Position numbers and translations under genes: made by a program. Below are positions 1 through 6,734 of a DNA stretch of 10,531 nucleotides, piece after piece (position 1 is the first letter of the stretch; each line of letters opens with the position of its first letter). The notes beneath the pieces are model-generated. The model was not told the DNA's origin and searched no databases. It was given only the letters and a program-made list of their open reading frames with translations. Origin of the DNA: Halovenus sp. (GTDB lineage: Archaea; Halobacteriota; Halobacteria; Halobacteriales; Haloarculaceae); NCBI GenBank assembly GCA_003551265.1, contig PUMG01000099.1, forward strand, positions 1 through 10,531, read 5' to 3'.

Positions 1-1717
1 CTAGCTCCGGAAATCCGGTGAAGCCAATCGCGAGGGTCGCCTCGTTGAAGACGGCTTCCTCACCGACGAGAAAGTCCGGCTTGTTCCCGGCGAGGTGGGT
101 GCTGAAGATCCAGACCCAGACGCCGTTGAGCATCAACAGCCAGGAGCCGGATTCGATTATCGCCTCTTTCGCGCCGTGGAGCTGCCACTCCTCGATAAAG
201 TTGAAGCCCCAGCCGATGTTCAACTGGAGCCAGCCGAACAGACAGGCGACGAGCAGCCACGTGATTGCCCAGTCGCCGTCGGTCAGCCCTTTGGGTAACA
301 ACTCGCCGCCGTAGCCCAGCGGCTCCCACAGCCAGTAGAAGACGTGCAGGCCGAACAGTTCGCCATACAGCACACCGAAGGCGATGGTGAACAGGCCAAG
401 CCAGACGACGACCATTCCGAAGTCGCGCAGTCCCTGCGAGTCGACGTTCGCATACAGCCCGTAACCAATCAGCACGTACAACAACCCGTACCCGACGTCG
501 CCGATCATGAACCCGAAGAAAAACGGGAACGTCAGGAACAGCAACAGCGTGGGGTCGAGTTCCGAGTACTTCGGCCGGTTGACCGCTTTCGTCAGCACCT
601 CGAACGGGCTGACTATCCGGGAGTTGTTCTGAACCACTGGCGGGTCGTCCTGCACCGTCACCACCTCACTGGTCGTCCCGCCGTCGGTGGCAACCTCTGC
701 TTCGGTGTCTGCATCGGCTGCCTGAGCTCCGTGTTCGTCGTCGCCGTGCTCGTCACCGTGACCGTGTTCACGGTGGACGTGTCCGCCGCTCGTGTATCGG
801 GCGCGCTCGATTTCGTCGACCTGTATCCGTTCGCCGACATCCTCTTCGAGCGTGAGGGAGAGTTCGTCGTACTTCTCCGTGGGGACCCAGCCTTCGATGA
901 TGAACGACCGCTCGGTCGTCGCAAAGCGAAGTGGTGCCTCGTACTTCTGTGCGTCCACCGAGAGCGCCTCCTCGAACGCCACCAGAAAACTGGCGTTCTC
1001 GAGTTTTATCGTTTCGAGTTCGTTCTCAATCCGTTCGAGCTTCGTCTCGATTTTCTGGAGTTCGTGTTCGAGTTCGTCGACGTTCGTCGACGGGTCGCCC
1101 GACAGCTCCGGGACCTCGTACTCGGTGAACGGAACGCCGACGAGCGCGTCTTCGAGCGCACCTTCGTCGGTCTCCTGTGCGAACACTGCCACGCTGTTTC
1201 GTCCGCTGAACACCTCGAACGCGTCGATATCTTCGGCTTCGGCCAGTGCGGCGTCTATCATCGCAGGGTCGCCCTCACCGACGCGGACCGCGAGCGAGTC
1301 GTAGCCCCACAGAAGGTCGAGGTCGATGCTGAGGTCTGCAAACACGACCATCTGGTCGAGTTGTTCTTCGATCTCGCGCTGGCGACTGCGAAGTGCGTCG
1401 CGCTCGTCGTCCAGTTCGTTGACCTGGGTGCGAACCGTTTCGAGACGGTCCTCAGCGTCAGTCAGGTCAACCGACGCCGTCGAACCGATGTCGTCCTCGG
1501 TGATATCGAGAATGTTCTCGATTGCGCGGACAGTCACCAGCGTTCTGGAGGTTTCGTCAGCGCCTTCGAGCGATTCACCGGGTTCGAACCCGTCCCACGA
1601 CCCGTCGTAGTCGGTGATGTGAACGAGGTGTGCGTCGTGCATGGTCTCGATGACCTCGTCCATTACAGATTTTGCACCTGTCACCGAGACTTTCGACATC
1701 TGCTCAGGTCTGAGCAT
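1..1717 (-). CDS. atpI: A-type ATP synthase subunit I (subunit a homologue), 3'-truncated by window edge
   Basis: This is the membrane subunit of the archaeal A-type ATP synthase, homologous to V-ATPase subunit a; with the K ring it forms the proton path and it anchors the peripheral stalks. About 572 codons are visible, open to the left edge. The translation begins MLRPEQMSKVSV. A soluble N-terminal half carries two helical coiled-coil stretches (about residues 85-123 and 210-240), then a His/Asp/Gly-rich insert (about 313-330) and an acidic linker. The membrane half follows, with PKYSELDPT and the signature FMIGDVGYG (403-411), GELFG and several hydrophobic segments. The last membrane helices, including the conserved proton-path arginine, should lie beyond the edge. 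The ATG at 1717 overlaps the end of atpH by 14 nt in another frame, so the two are probably translationally coupled. The internal M7 is a weaker alternative start. The rest of the operon (K, E, C, F, A, B, D) would be expected leftwards; this is inference. Confidence 0.95.
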   Translation of the reverse strand, partial: MLRPEQMSKVSVTGAKSVMDEVIETMHDAHLVHITDYDGSWDGFEPGESLEGADETSRTLVTVRAIENILDITEDDIGSTASVDLTDAEDRLETVRTQVNELDDERDALRSRQREIEEQLDQMVVFADLSIDLDLLWGYDSLAVRVGEGDPAMIDAALAEAEDIDAFEVFSGRNSVAVFAQETDEGALEDALVGVPFTEYEVPELSGDPSTNVDELEHELQKIETKLERIENELETIKLENASFLVAFEEALSVDAQKYEAPLRFATTERSFIIEGWVPTEKYDELSLTLEEDVGERIQVDEIERARYTSGGHVHREHGHGDEHGDDEHGAQAADADTEAEVATDGGTTSEVVTVQDDPPVVQNNSRIVSPFEVLTKAVNRPKYSELDPTLLLFLTFPFFFGFMIGDVGYGLLYVLIGYGLYANVDSQGLRDFGMVVVWLGLFTIAFGVLYGELFGLHVFYWLWEPLGYGGELLPKGLTDGDWAITWLLVACLFGWLQLNIGWGFNFIEEWQLHGAKEAIIESGSWLLMLNGVWVWIFSTHLAGNKPDFLVGEEAVFNEATLAIGFTGFPEL

Positions 1718-2036
1718 GCACCGCCTCCGTGAACAGCTCGAGTGTGTGCTCGATTACGTCGTCGATACGGTCCTCTGCTTCCGACTGGAGTCGCTCTCGC
1801 TCGTCGTCGCCTGCAGCGAGAATCTCCTCGCGCTCGGCGTCGATGTCTGCCCGGGCCGTTTCGATTCGCTCGTCGGCCTCGCGTCTCGCCTCTTCGCGGG
1901 CTGTCTCACGAATCTCTTCGGCCGCCTCGCGCGCCTCACGAACGCGCGCTGTGGCCTCTTCTTCGGCCTCCGCGACTATCTCGTCGGCCTCTGCTTCGGA
2001 CTCTTTGATTCGCCGTAACACCTCTTGGTTGGGCAT
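1704..2036 (-). CDS. atpH: A-type ATP synthase subunit H (peripheral stalk)
   Basis: This 110-residue protein is almost wholly a charged alpha-helical coiled coil: residues 5-95 are dominated by Glu, Arg and Ala with heptad-like spacing and no glycine- or proline-rich break. That is what is expected of subunit H (AhaH family), which pairs with subunit E to form the peripheral stalks holding the catalytic head against subunit I. The length matches the family. The assignment rests mainly on composition plus position, directly upstream of atpI with a 14-nt overlap, as in haloarchaeal ATP synthase operons where H is the first gene. The ATG at 2036 gives MPNQEVLRRIKESEAEAD. A GAGG sits immediately before it but is too close to act as a normal ribosome binding site, so a short or leaderless transcript is more likely. 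The upstream region is divergent from the methyltransferase gene. Confidence 0.9.
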   Translation of the reverse strand: MPNQEVLRRIKESEAEADEIVAEAEEEATARVREAREAAEEIRETAREEARREADERIETARADIDAEREEILAAGDDERERLQSEAEDRIDDVIEHTLELFTEAVHAQT

Positions 2037-2066
2037 TCCTCAATCGTCTGATTCTAACAACAAAGC

Positions 2067-2075
2067 CTATTTGGT
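2067..2075 (-). promoter_or_regulatory. Possible TATA box of the ATP synthase operon
   Basis: Read on the minus strand this is an A/T-rich CCAAATAGG centred about 33-35 nt before the atpH ATG. Archaeal TATA boxes lie about 25 nt before the transcription start, so the mRNA would have a leader of roughly 8-10 nt. The match to the haloarchaeal TTTAWA-like box is only moderate. Confidence 0.3.
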
Positions 2076-2101
2076 AGTTGCGAAATGAGTTTTGACGCCA
2101 C

Positions 2102-2113
2102 CACACCTGTGTG
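2102..2113. promoter_or_regulatory. Short dyad between divergent promoters
   Basis: CACAC-CT-GTGTG is a perfect 5-bp inverted repeat with a 2-nt centre. It lies between the two putative TATA boxes of the divergent atpH and methyltransferase genes, about 20-30 nt upstream of the methyltransferase box. This is where a homodimeric archaeal regulator could bind. A 10-bp dyad can also occur by chance, so the regulatory role is inference. Confidence 0.25.
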
Positions 2114-2131
2114 AAGCGGGACAAGTCGCCA

Positions 2132-2140
2132 GTTTATTGG
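2132..2140 (+). promoter_or_regulatory. TATA box of the methyltransferase-cinA pair
   Basis: GTTTATTGG is centred about 28 nt upstream of the ATG at 2164. The predicted transcription start falls at about 2160-2164, giving a leaderless or nearly leaderless mRNA. This spacing supports the ATG at 2164 over the longer in-frame start at 2092, which lies upstream of the box. Confidence 0.5.
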
Positions 2141-2163
2141 TCTCGTACACCAAGGAACGACTG

Positions 2164-2787
2164 ATGGGGATTCTCGAAGACAAACGACGTGCACGCATCT
2201 TCTACCGGTACCTCTCGAACGTGTACGACCGGATCAATCCGTTCATCTGGAACGAGGAGATGCGAGACGAGGCCATCGCTATGCTCGACATCACTCCTGA
2301 CGACACCGTGTTGGATGTCGGCTGTGGCACCGGCTTCGCCACCGAAGGACTCCTCCAGCACACCGAGAACATCTACGGTCTCGACCAGAGTCCACACCAG
2401 CTCGAAAAAGCGTTCAGAAAGTTCGGCAAACACGGCACCGTTCAGTTCTGTCTGGGCGACGCCGAACGCCTCCCGTTCGCCGACGACCGGTTCGACGTCG
2501 TCTGGTCGTCTGGCTCTATCGAGTACTGGCCAAACCCGGTCGATGCGCTCTGCGAACTCCGACGCGTCGGGAAACCCGGCGGACAGGTGCTCGTCGTCGG
2601 TCCCGACTACCCGAAATCGACAGTGTTCCAGAAAGCCGCCGATGCAATCATGCTGTTTTACGACGAAGCCGAAGCAGACCGGATGTTCCGCGAAGCCGGG
2701 TTCGAACGCTTCGGCCACACGATACAGCAAGCGAGCGCGAACAGCCCACGCGCTATCACGACGCTCGCCACAGTACCGGAAGAGTAA
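2164..2787 (+). CDS. Class I SAM-dependent methyltransferase, MPBQ/MSBQ (quinone) methyltransferase-like
   Basis: This 207-residue protein opens [22 protein letters not shown] and carries a Rossmann-fold methyltransferase. Motif I is [11 protein letters not shown] (about residues 46-56), an acidic residue ends the second strand in GLDQS, motif II-like [14 protein letters not shown] lies near 99-112, followed by [11 protein letters not shown] and a motif III-like RRVGKPGG. The family is the UbiE/COQ5-like group that includes the archaeal-type methyltransferases related to plant VTE3 (MPBQ/MSBQ methyltransferase). The N-terminal YRYLSNVYD...[10 protein letters not shown] segment is typical of that group. 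By analogy the substrate may be a quinol ring, for example in menaquinone or methylmenaquinone synthesis, but the sequence does not prove this. The ATG at 2164 is chosen from the TATA spacing and because the in-frame extension from 2092 is unlike the family. The next gene starts 5 nt after the stop, indicating co-transcription. Confidence 0.88.
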   Translation: MGILEDKRRARIFYRYLSNVYDRINPFIWNEEMRDEAIAMLDITPDDTVLDVGCGTGFATEGLLQHTENIYGLDQSPHQLEKAFRKFGKHGTVQFCLGDAERLPFADDRFDVVWSSGSIEYWPNPVDALCELRRVGKPGGQVLVVGPDYPKSTVFQKAADAIMLFYDEAEADRMFREAGFERFGHTIQQASANSPRAITTLATVPEE

Positions 2788-2792
2788 CCGAT

Positions 2793-3308
2793 ATGTCGGC
2801 ACCCACACTCCCTGAAGAACGACTCGGTGCCATCCTGAGCGAAACGGAAGACACCCTCGCGATTGCGGAATCGTGTACCGGGGGACTGCTCGCGTCGAGA
2901 GTGACCGACGTCGCCGGGTCGAGTGCGTACTTCGACCGTGGTGTGGTCACCTACTCGAACGAGTCGAAACAGGCGCTTCTCGGCGTCTCGCGCGAAGCGC
3001 TCGACGAACACGGGGCAGTCTCCGAGGCTGTTGCCCGGGAGATGGCTGCTGGTATCCGCGACACCGCTGGGACGACGTGGGGGGTCTCGACAACCGGCAT
3101 CGCTGGACCAGGCGGTGGGACCGACTCGAAACCCGTCGGTACTGTCTATATCGGCGTTGCGTACGCCGCACCGTGGGGAAGCCAAAACTCGACCGTCGAC
3201 GCGAGAAGGTACGTCTTCGACGGGGACAGAGACGAATGCAAGGAAGCGTTCGCAACGCAGGCGCTCGAAGACGTGCTCGGTGCACTGTCTCAAGAAAAAA
3301 TTGAGTGA
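2793..3308 (+). CDS. pncC: CinA C-terminal domain protein, nicotinamide-nucleotide amidase (PncC-like)
   Basis: This 171-residue protein is a stand-alone CinA C-terminal domain. Family members characterised in bacteria deamidate nicotinamide mononucleotide to nicotinic acid mononucleotide in the pyridine nucleotide cycle. The hallmark motifs are present: AESCTGG (25-31) with the conserved serine, YSNESK (54-59) with the Tyr and Lys of the active site, [13 protein letters not shown] (97-109), and KPVGTVYIG (113-121). The N-terminal MoeA/MogA-like domain found in full-length CinA is absent, so this is the short PncC form at its usual length. It starts 5 nt after the methyltransferase stop and probably shares its transcript. 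nadM, another NMN-using enzyme, lies about 0.5 kb downstream on the opposite strand. The fold and family are secure. Enzyme activity in haloarchaea is inferred from the family. Confidence 0.9.
   Translation: MSAPTLPEERLGAILSETEDTLAIAESCTGGLLASRVTDVAGSSAYFDRGVVTYSNESKQALLGVSREALDEHGAVSEAVAREMAAGIRDTAGTTWGVSTTGIAGPGGGTDSKPVGTVYIGVAYAAPWGSQNSTVDARRYVFDGDRDECKEAFATQALEDVLGALSQEKIE
3295..3300 (-). terminator. Oligo-T tract, possible terminator of the nadM/zinc-protein unit
   Basis: On the minus strand this is T6, 38 nt past the stop of the CxxC protein and just inside the end of the convergent cinA-like gene. Archaeal termination often needs only an oligo-T run. The gap 3309-3337 also holds part of a tight dyad (GTAGT-GA-ACTAC, 3330-3341). 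Evidence is weak. Confidence 0.25.
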
Positions 3309-3337
3309 GAGAGAGTATCGTTCGTAACTGTAGTGAA

Positions 3338-3781
3338 CTACTGCTCAGACTCGCGACGGACAGTCTGCATGAACTCATCAAACACCGACTGACAGTGCTC
3401 GCAGAGTGTGTAGTTCGCGTAAGTGGGTAACTCGTCATCGACAGACCGATACAGTTCGATTCCAAGTGCACTCTCCACATTGCTTCCCGTACAGAAACTA
3501 CACGTCGAGACGGTCTCCTGATAGCCGTCACCGATACAGTCGCCCTCATCGACTGGCGGTTGTTCGTGAGACTCCCAGCAGGTTAGCAGTTCGACCACCT
3601 CGCTTGCACAGGTAGGACAGACGGTGAGACCACCGCAGTCCGGAAAACTTGCGGGGTGTGAAGTCCCTTCGCTGGGATAACTCTGGAGAGCGAGTAGCTT
3701 CTCGGTCAGGGGAGACACACAGAACGTACACCAGAGTGTTCGCGAGTTGACTCCCGTGGACTGGCGCGATTGACTGCTCAT
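3338..3781 (-). CDS. Uncharacterised four-CxxC zinc-ribbon-like protein with internal duplication
   Basis: I do not recognise this 147-residue protein. It has four CxxC knuckles: C18-C21, C55-C58, C94-C97 and C127-C130, with further cysteines at 49, 68 and 82. The two halves resemble each other: CTFC...(about 33 residues)...CPTC followed by a short helix, then CSFC...(about 29 residues)...CEHC followed by a short helix. This suggests two tandem zinc-ribbon-like units from a duplication. There is no signal peptide or membrane segment, and no helix-turn-helix that I can see. The gene lies 61 nt downstream of nadM on the same strand and may be co-transcribed, though a weak A/T-rich box (around 3803-3812 on the minus strand) could give its own leaderless start at 3781. 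By eye its GC content is below that of its neighbours. Zinc binding is inferred from the cysteines. A role in nucleic-acid or protein binding is possible but unsupported. Confidence 0.75.
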   Translation of the reverse strand: MSSQSRQSTGVNSRTLWCTFCVSPLTEKLLALQSYPSEGTSHPASFPDCGGLTVCPTCASEVVELLTCWESHEQPPVDEGDCIGDGYQETVSTCSFCTGSNVESALGIELYRSVDDELPTYANYTLCEHCQSVFDEFMQTVRRESEQ

Positions 3782-3842
3782 AGAAGGGCTATGGGCTCAC
3801 ACCACATAGAACCACGTCAGACGCTCGTCATATGGAGATACA

Positions 3843-4352
3843 CTAGCGACTGAGCCGCTGGATGCGTTCGATGCCATCGATTTCGTCGACGATCTCACAG
3901 ACGGCGTCAGGGACTTTCGACTGCCAGTCGCTGCCTTCGATCATGCGTCTCCGGATTTCCGTTCCTTTGAGCACGTCGCGGTCGAACATCGGGGTCTGTC
4001 TCACTTCGACTCCTGCTTCGGTGAACAGCTGGATGACGAGCGGGTTGTTCGAGTAGGCGATATCGAAGCGTGGCGAGATGCTCTCGACGTGGCTCACCCA
4101 GACCGCGTTGCGGTTCAGGTCCTCGATGGGAACGGTATACACCGTCGTGTCGACGGGCATCGACTCGATGGATTTCGTCGCCATCATGATTCGCTCCCCG
4201 GCAGTGAAGGGGTTCGTGATCGTGTGTGAGTCACCAGCGCTCCCGATACCGAAGACGAGCTCGTCGACAGCGTCGACAATCTCGCGAACGAGTCGTGCGT
4301 GGCCGTTGTGAAACGGCTGGAACCGTCCGATGAGCAGGCCGCGAGTAGTCAT
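3843..4352 (-). CDS. nadM: Nicotinamide-nucleotide adenylyltransferase (archaeal NadM type)
   Basis: The enzyme joins NMN and ATP to make NAD and pyrophosphate. The 169-residue protein begins [18 protein letters not shown]: the [10 protein letters not shown] stretch is the nucleotidyltransferase HxGH motif with its preceding loop. The C-terminal KGTEIRRRM (about residues 129-137) corresponds to the second ATP-binding motif (GTxIR) of NadM. Length and motifs match archaeal NadM rather than bacterial NadD. An upstream GTG at 4358 would add two residues, but the ATG at 4352 sits 29 nt from a good TATA box and is preferred. It is divergent from lonB, separated by 169 nt. The nadM-lonB neighbourhood is, as I recall, common in haloarchaea. 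The CxxC protein lies immediately downstream on the same strand. Confidence 0.95.
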   Translation of the reverse strand: MTTRGLLIGRFQPFHNGHARLVREIVDAVDELVFGIGSAGDSHTITNPFTAGERIMMATKSIESMPVDTTVYTVPIEDLNRNAVWVSHVESISPRFDIAYSNNPLVIQLFTEAGVEVRQTPMFDRDVLKGTEIRRRMIEGSDWQSKVPDAVCEIVDEIDGIERIQRLSR

Positions 4353-4377
4353 TGACACAGTTCAACACCGGGACTCT

Positions 4378-4384
4378 GATAAAT
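4378..4384 (-). promoter_or_regulatory. TATA box of nadM
   Basis: On the minus strand this reads ATTTATC, centred 29 nt before the ATG at 4352. Transcription would start at about 4354-4357, giving a leaderless or near-leaderless message. It is one of the best-placed boxes in the window. Confidence 0.5.
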
Positions 4385-4472
4385 CCCGCTATCGACCGCT
4401 GGCGGTGTCGGAGGCACACTACCCCCGTCTCCTGTGGCGATTACGTCGGTGTCACGTCTGTAGAGCGGGGAG

Positions 4473-4481
4473 AAAGTATAT
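4473..4481 (+). promoter_or_regulatory. TATA box of lonB
   Basis: AAAGTATAT, preceded by a purine-rich GGGGAG that could be the BRE, is centred about 43 nt before the lonB ATG at 4522. The expected transcription start near 4503-4506 leaves a leader of roughly 17 nt without a clear Shine-Dalgarno. The leader would begin within or just after a small dyad, TCCT-TC-AGGA (4496-4505). Confidence 0.45.
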
Positions 4482-4521
4482 CAGTAAACAGTCCCTCCTT
4501 CAGGATGGTAGCAACGATTTC

Positions 4522-6732
4522 ATGAGTAACGACAGAGATGCTCCGGATACCGAACGAGAGGCGGACGGCGAGCGCTTGCCGTCTCCTGACGGAGGAACTC
4601 CTGCGACGGATTCCTCGTCTGAGGAGTCGACGCCCCCCGAGAGCGAGCGCGACGTCTACGAGAGCGCTGGGAGCACCGAGGAGACCGGGGACGAAATCTG
4701 GCGCGATGACCCAGATATCCCGACCCCTGGGTCCCCAGACGAAAACGGTGACGTGAGCGACGACGCAAGCGATGACGAGCACGAGACGGTTATCGATGAA
4801 GTACTCGGGAGTGACGTCGACGAGGACATGGATATCGACGAGGAGATCGCGGAGGAGGACCTCCTCGGCGGGCTCAAGGTCGACCACTCCGAGGATATCG
4901 AGGTTCCCGACAGACTGGTTGACCAGGTCATCGGGCAAGGTCACGCCCGTGACATCGTGTTGAAGGCGGCCAAACAGCGCCGTCACGTGATGATGATCGG
5001 TTCGCCCGGCACCGGGAAGTCGATGCTGGCGAAGGCGATGAGCCAGTTACTCCCCAAAGAGGATCTGCAGGACATCCTCGTCTATCACAACCCTGACGAC
5101 GGAAACGAACCGAAGATTCGGACCGTTCCCTCCGGTAAGGGCGACCAGATCGTCGAGGCCCACAAAGAGGAGGCCCGAAAGCGCAACCAGATGCGCCGGT
5201 TTATCATGTGGGTACTCATCATCCTCGTGCTGGGATACTCGCTCATCATCATGCAGCAGATTCTGCTCGGAATCATCGCTGCGGGTATCGTCTATCTCGT
5301 CTTCCGATACATGTCGCGTGGCAGTGACGCGATGGTGCCGAACATGCTGGTGAACACGGCGAACCAGCAGACAGCTCCCTTCGAGGACGCGACTGGTGCC
5401 CACGCGGGTGCGCTGCTGGGTGACGTCCGTCACGACCCGTTCCAGTCAGGTGGTATGGAAACCCCGAGTCACGACCGCGTCGAAGCGGGCGCGATTCACA
5501 AGGCGAACAAAGGTGTGCTGTACATCGACGAGATAAACACGCTCGACATCCGGTCACAGCAGAAGCTGATGACCGCTATCCAGGAGGGCGAGTTCTCCAT
5601 CACTGGCCAGAGCGAGCGCTCGTCGGGTGCGATGGTCCAGACGGAGCCGGTGCCGTGTGATTTCATCATGGTGGCGTCGGGGAACATGGACGCGATGCAG
5701 AACATGCATCCGGCGCTTCGCTCGCGTGTCAAAGGGTACGGCTACGAGGTGTACATGGACGATACAATCGACGACACGCCGGAGATGCGCCGGAAGTACG
5801 CTCGCTTCGTGGCCCAGGAAGTCGAGAAAGACGGTCGACTCCCGCATTTCACCCGTGAGGCGATGGAGGAGGTCGTCCTCGAAGCCCGCCGGCGCGCAGG
5901 CCGCAAAGGTCAGTTGACGCTCGAACTGCGCAACCTCGGCGGGCTCGTCCGTGTCGCGGGTGACATCGCCCGTGCAGCAGACAAACCCTACACCGAGCGT
6001 GGAGACGTGCTGGAGGCCAAAAAGCGCTCGCGCTCTATCGAACAGCAACTCGCAGACGAACACATCGAACACCGCAAGGACTACGACGTTACCGTCAGCG
6101 AGGGAGAGGTCGTCGGCCGCGTGAACGGACTCGCCGTTCTCGGCGAGGACAGCGGCATTGTCATGCCCGTCATGGCAGAGGTCGCCCCATCACACGGCCC
6201 AGGTGAGGTGTACGCAACCGGGAAACTGCAGGAGATGGCCGAAGAGTCGGTCCTCAACGTCTCGGCCATCATCAAGAAGTACTCCGACGTGAACCTCACC
6301 GAGAAGGACGTCCACATACAGTTCGTTCAGGCCGACGGCGTCGACGGCGACTCCGCCTCTATCACCATCGCGACCGCCATCATCTCGACGCTCGAAGACA
6401 TCCCGATATGTCAGAACGTGGCAATGACTGGCTCGCTCTCGGTCAGAGGTGACGTCCTCCCGGTCGGCGGCGTCACCCACAAGATAGAGGCGGCGGCGAA
6501 AGCCGGGATGGACACGGTCATCATTCCGGCGGCCAACGAGCAGGACGTGATGATAGAAGACGAGTACAAAGAGCAGGTCGAAATCATCCCGGTGACGCAC
6601 ATCTCGGAGGTGCTGGAGATTGCGCTCACCGAGAACAGCAAGAAGGACTCGCTCGTCAGTCGCCTCAAGTCGTTCACGAGCAGCGCACTCGAAGGCGAAG
6701 TCGGACCGAGCGGAAGCCCCAGCCCACAGTAG
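4522..6732 (+). CDS. lonB: Membrane-bound archaeal Lon protease (LonB), ATP-dependent
   Basis: LonB is the membrane-anchored AAA+ serine protease of archaea; in haloarchaea it is a major regulatory and quality-control protease. The 736-residue product from the ATG at 4522 has an acidic, low-complexity N-terminal tail (about 1-115), typical halophilic padding. Walker A is GSPGTGKS (160-167). Two hydrophobic segments (about 227-263), inserted in the AAA module, anchor the protein. Walker B is GVLYIDE (331-337), sensor 1 lies in VASGN (384-388), and PALRSR (397-402) carries the likely arginine finger. The C-terminal protease domain has the catalytic serine in GDSAS (S611) and the catalytic lysine in GGVTHK (K654), the Ser-Lys dyad. 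An in-frame extension back to 4330 would overlap nadM and lies upstream of the TATA box, so it is rejected. The CPBP protease gene begins 2 nt after the stop. Confidence 0.97.
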   Translation: MSNDRDAPDTEREADGERLPSPDGGTPATDSSSEESTPPESERDVYESAGSTEETGDEIWRDDPDIPTPGSPDENGDVSDDASDDEHETVIDEVLGSDVDEDMDIDEEIAEEDLLGGLKVDHSEDIEVPDRLVDQVIGQGHARDIVLKAAKQRRHVMMIGSPGTGKSMLAKAMSQLLPKEDLQDILVYHNPDDGNEPKIRTVPSGKGDQIVEAHKEEARKRNQMRRFIMWVLIILVLGYSLIIMQQILLGIIAAGIVYLVFRYMSRGSDAMVPNMLVNTANQQTAPFEDATGAHAGALLGDVRHDPFQSGGMETPSHDRVEAGAIHKANKGVLYIDEINTLDIRSQQKLMTAIQEGEFSITGQSERSSGAMVQTEPVPCDFIMVASGNMDAMQNMHPALRSRVKGYGYEVYMDDTIDDTPEMRRKYARFVAQEVEKDGRLPHFTREAMEEVVLEARRRAGRKGQLTLELRNLGGLVRVAGDIARAADKPYTERGDVLEAKKRSRSIEQQLADEHIEHRKDYDVTVSEGEVVGRVNGLAVLGEDSGIVMPVMAEVAPSHGPGEVYATGKLQEMAEESVLNVSAIIKKYSDVNLTEKDVHIQFVQADGVDGDSASITIATAIISTLEDIPICQNVAMTGSLSVRGDVLPVGGVTHKIEAAAKAGMDTVIIPAANEQDVMIEDEYKEQVEIIPVTHISEVLEIALTENSKKDSLVSRLKSFTSSALEGEVGPSGSPSPQ

Positions 6733-6734
6733 CT

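Larger units (their letters stand above)
4353..4521. promoter_or_regulatory. Divergent intergenic region nadM-lonB
   Basis: This 169-nt spacer holds two oppositely directed TATA-like boxes about 90 nt apart (entered separately). Between them is a GC-rich stretch in which I see no convincing dyad. A 7-nt direct repeat, CGGTGTC, occurs twice about 45 nt apart and may be chance. No small gene is evident. Confidence 0.4.

Noticed and set aside
344..1732. 462-codon open frame on the plus strand, longer than many real genes
   Set aside because: It is antisense to atpI, whose minus-strand translation has clear family motifs (FMIGDVGYG, PKYSELDPT). Long antisense frames are common in GC-rich haloarchaeal DNA, and this translation has no recognisable domain.
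2092..2163. In-frame 24-codon N-terminal extension of the methyltransferase
   Set aside because: The predicted TATA box (2132-2140) lies inside it, and family members begin at the MGILE-like segment.
2134..2808. 224-codon minus-strand frame opposite the methyltransferase
   Set aside because: It is antisense to a gene with intact SAM-binding motifs, has no domain, and is typical shadow coding.
3330..3341. Dyad GTAGT-GA-ACTAC between the cinA-like and CxxC genes
   Set aside because: The 2-nt centre cannot form an RNA hairpin with all pairs, and it overlaps the stop codon of the CxxC gene, so it is not counted as a terminator.
4496..4505. Small dyad TCCT-TC-AGGA near the predicted lonB transcription start
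   Set aside because: A 4-bp stem with a 2-nt centre is too short to separate from chance without comparative data.
4330..4521. In-frame 64-codon N-terminal extension of LonB
   Set aside because: It overlaps nadM on the other strand, contains the lonB TATA box, and is Arg/Cys-rich, unlike the acidic LonB tail.
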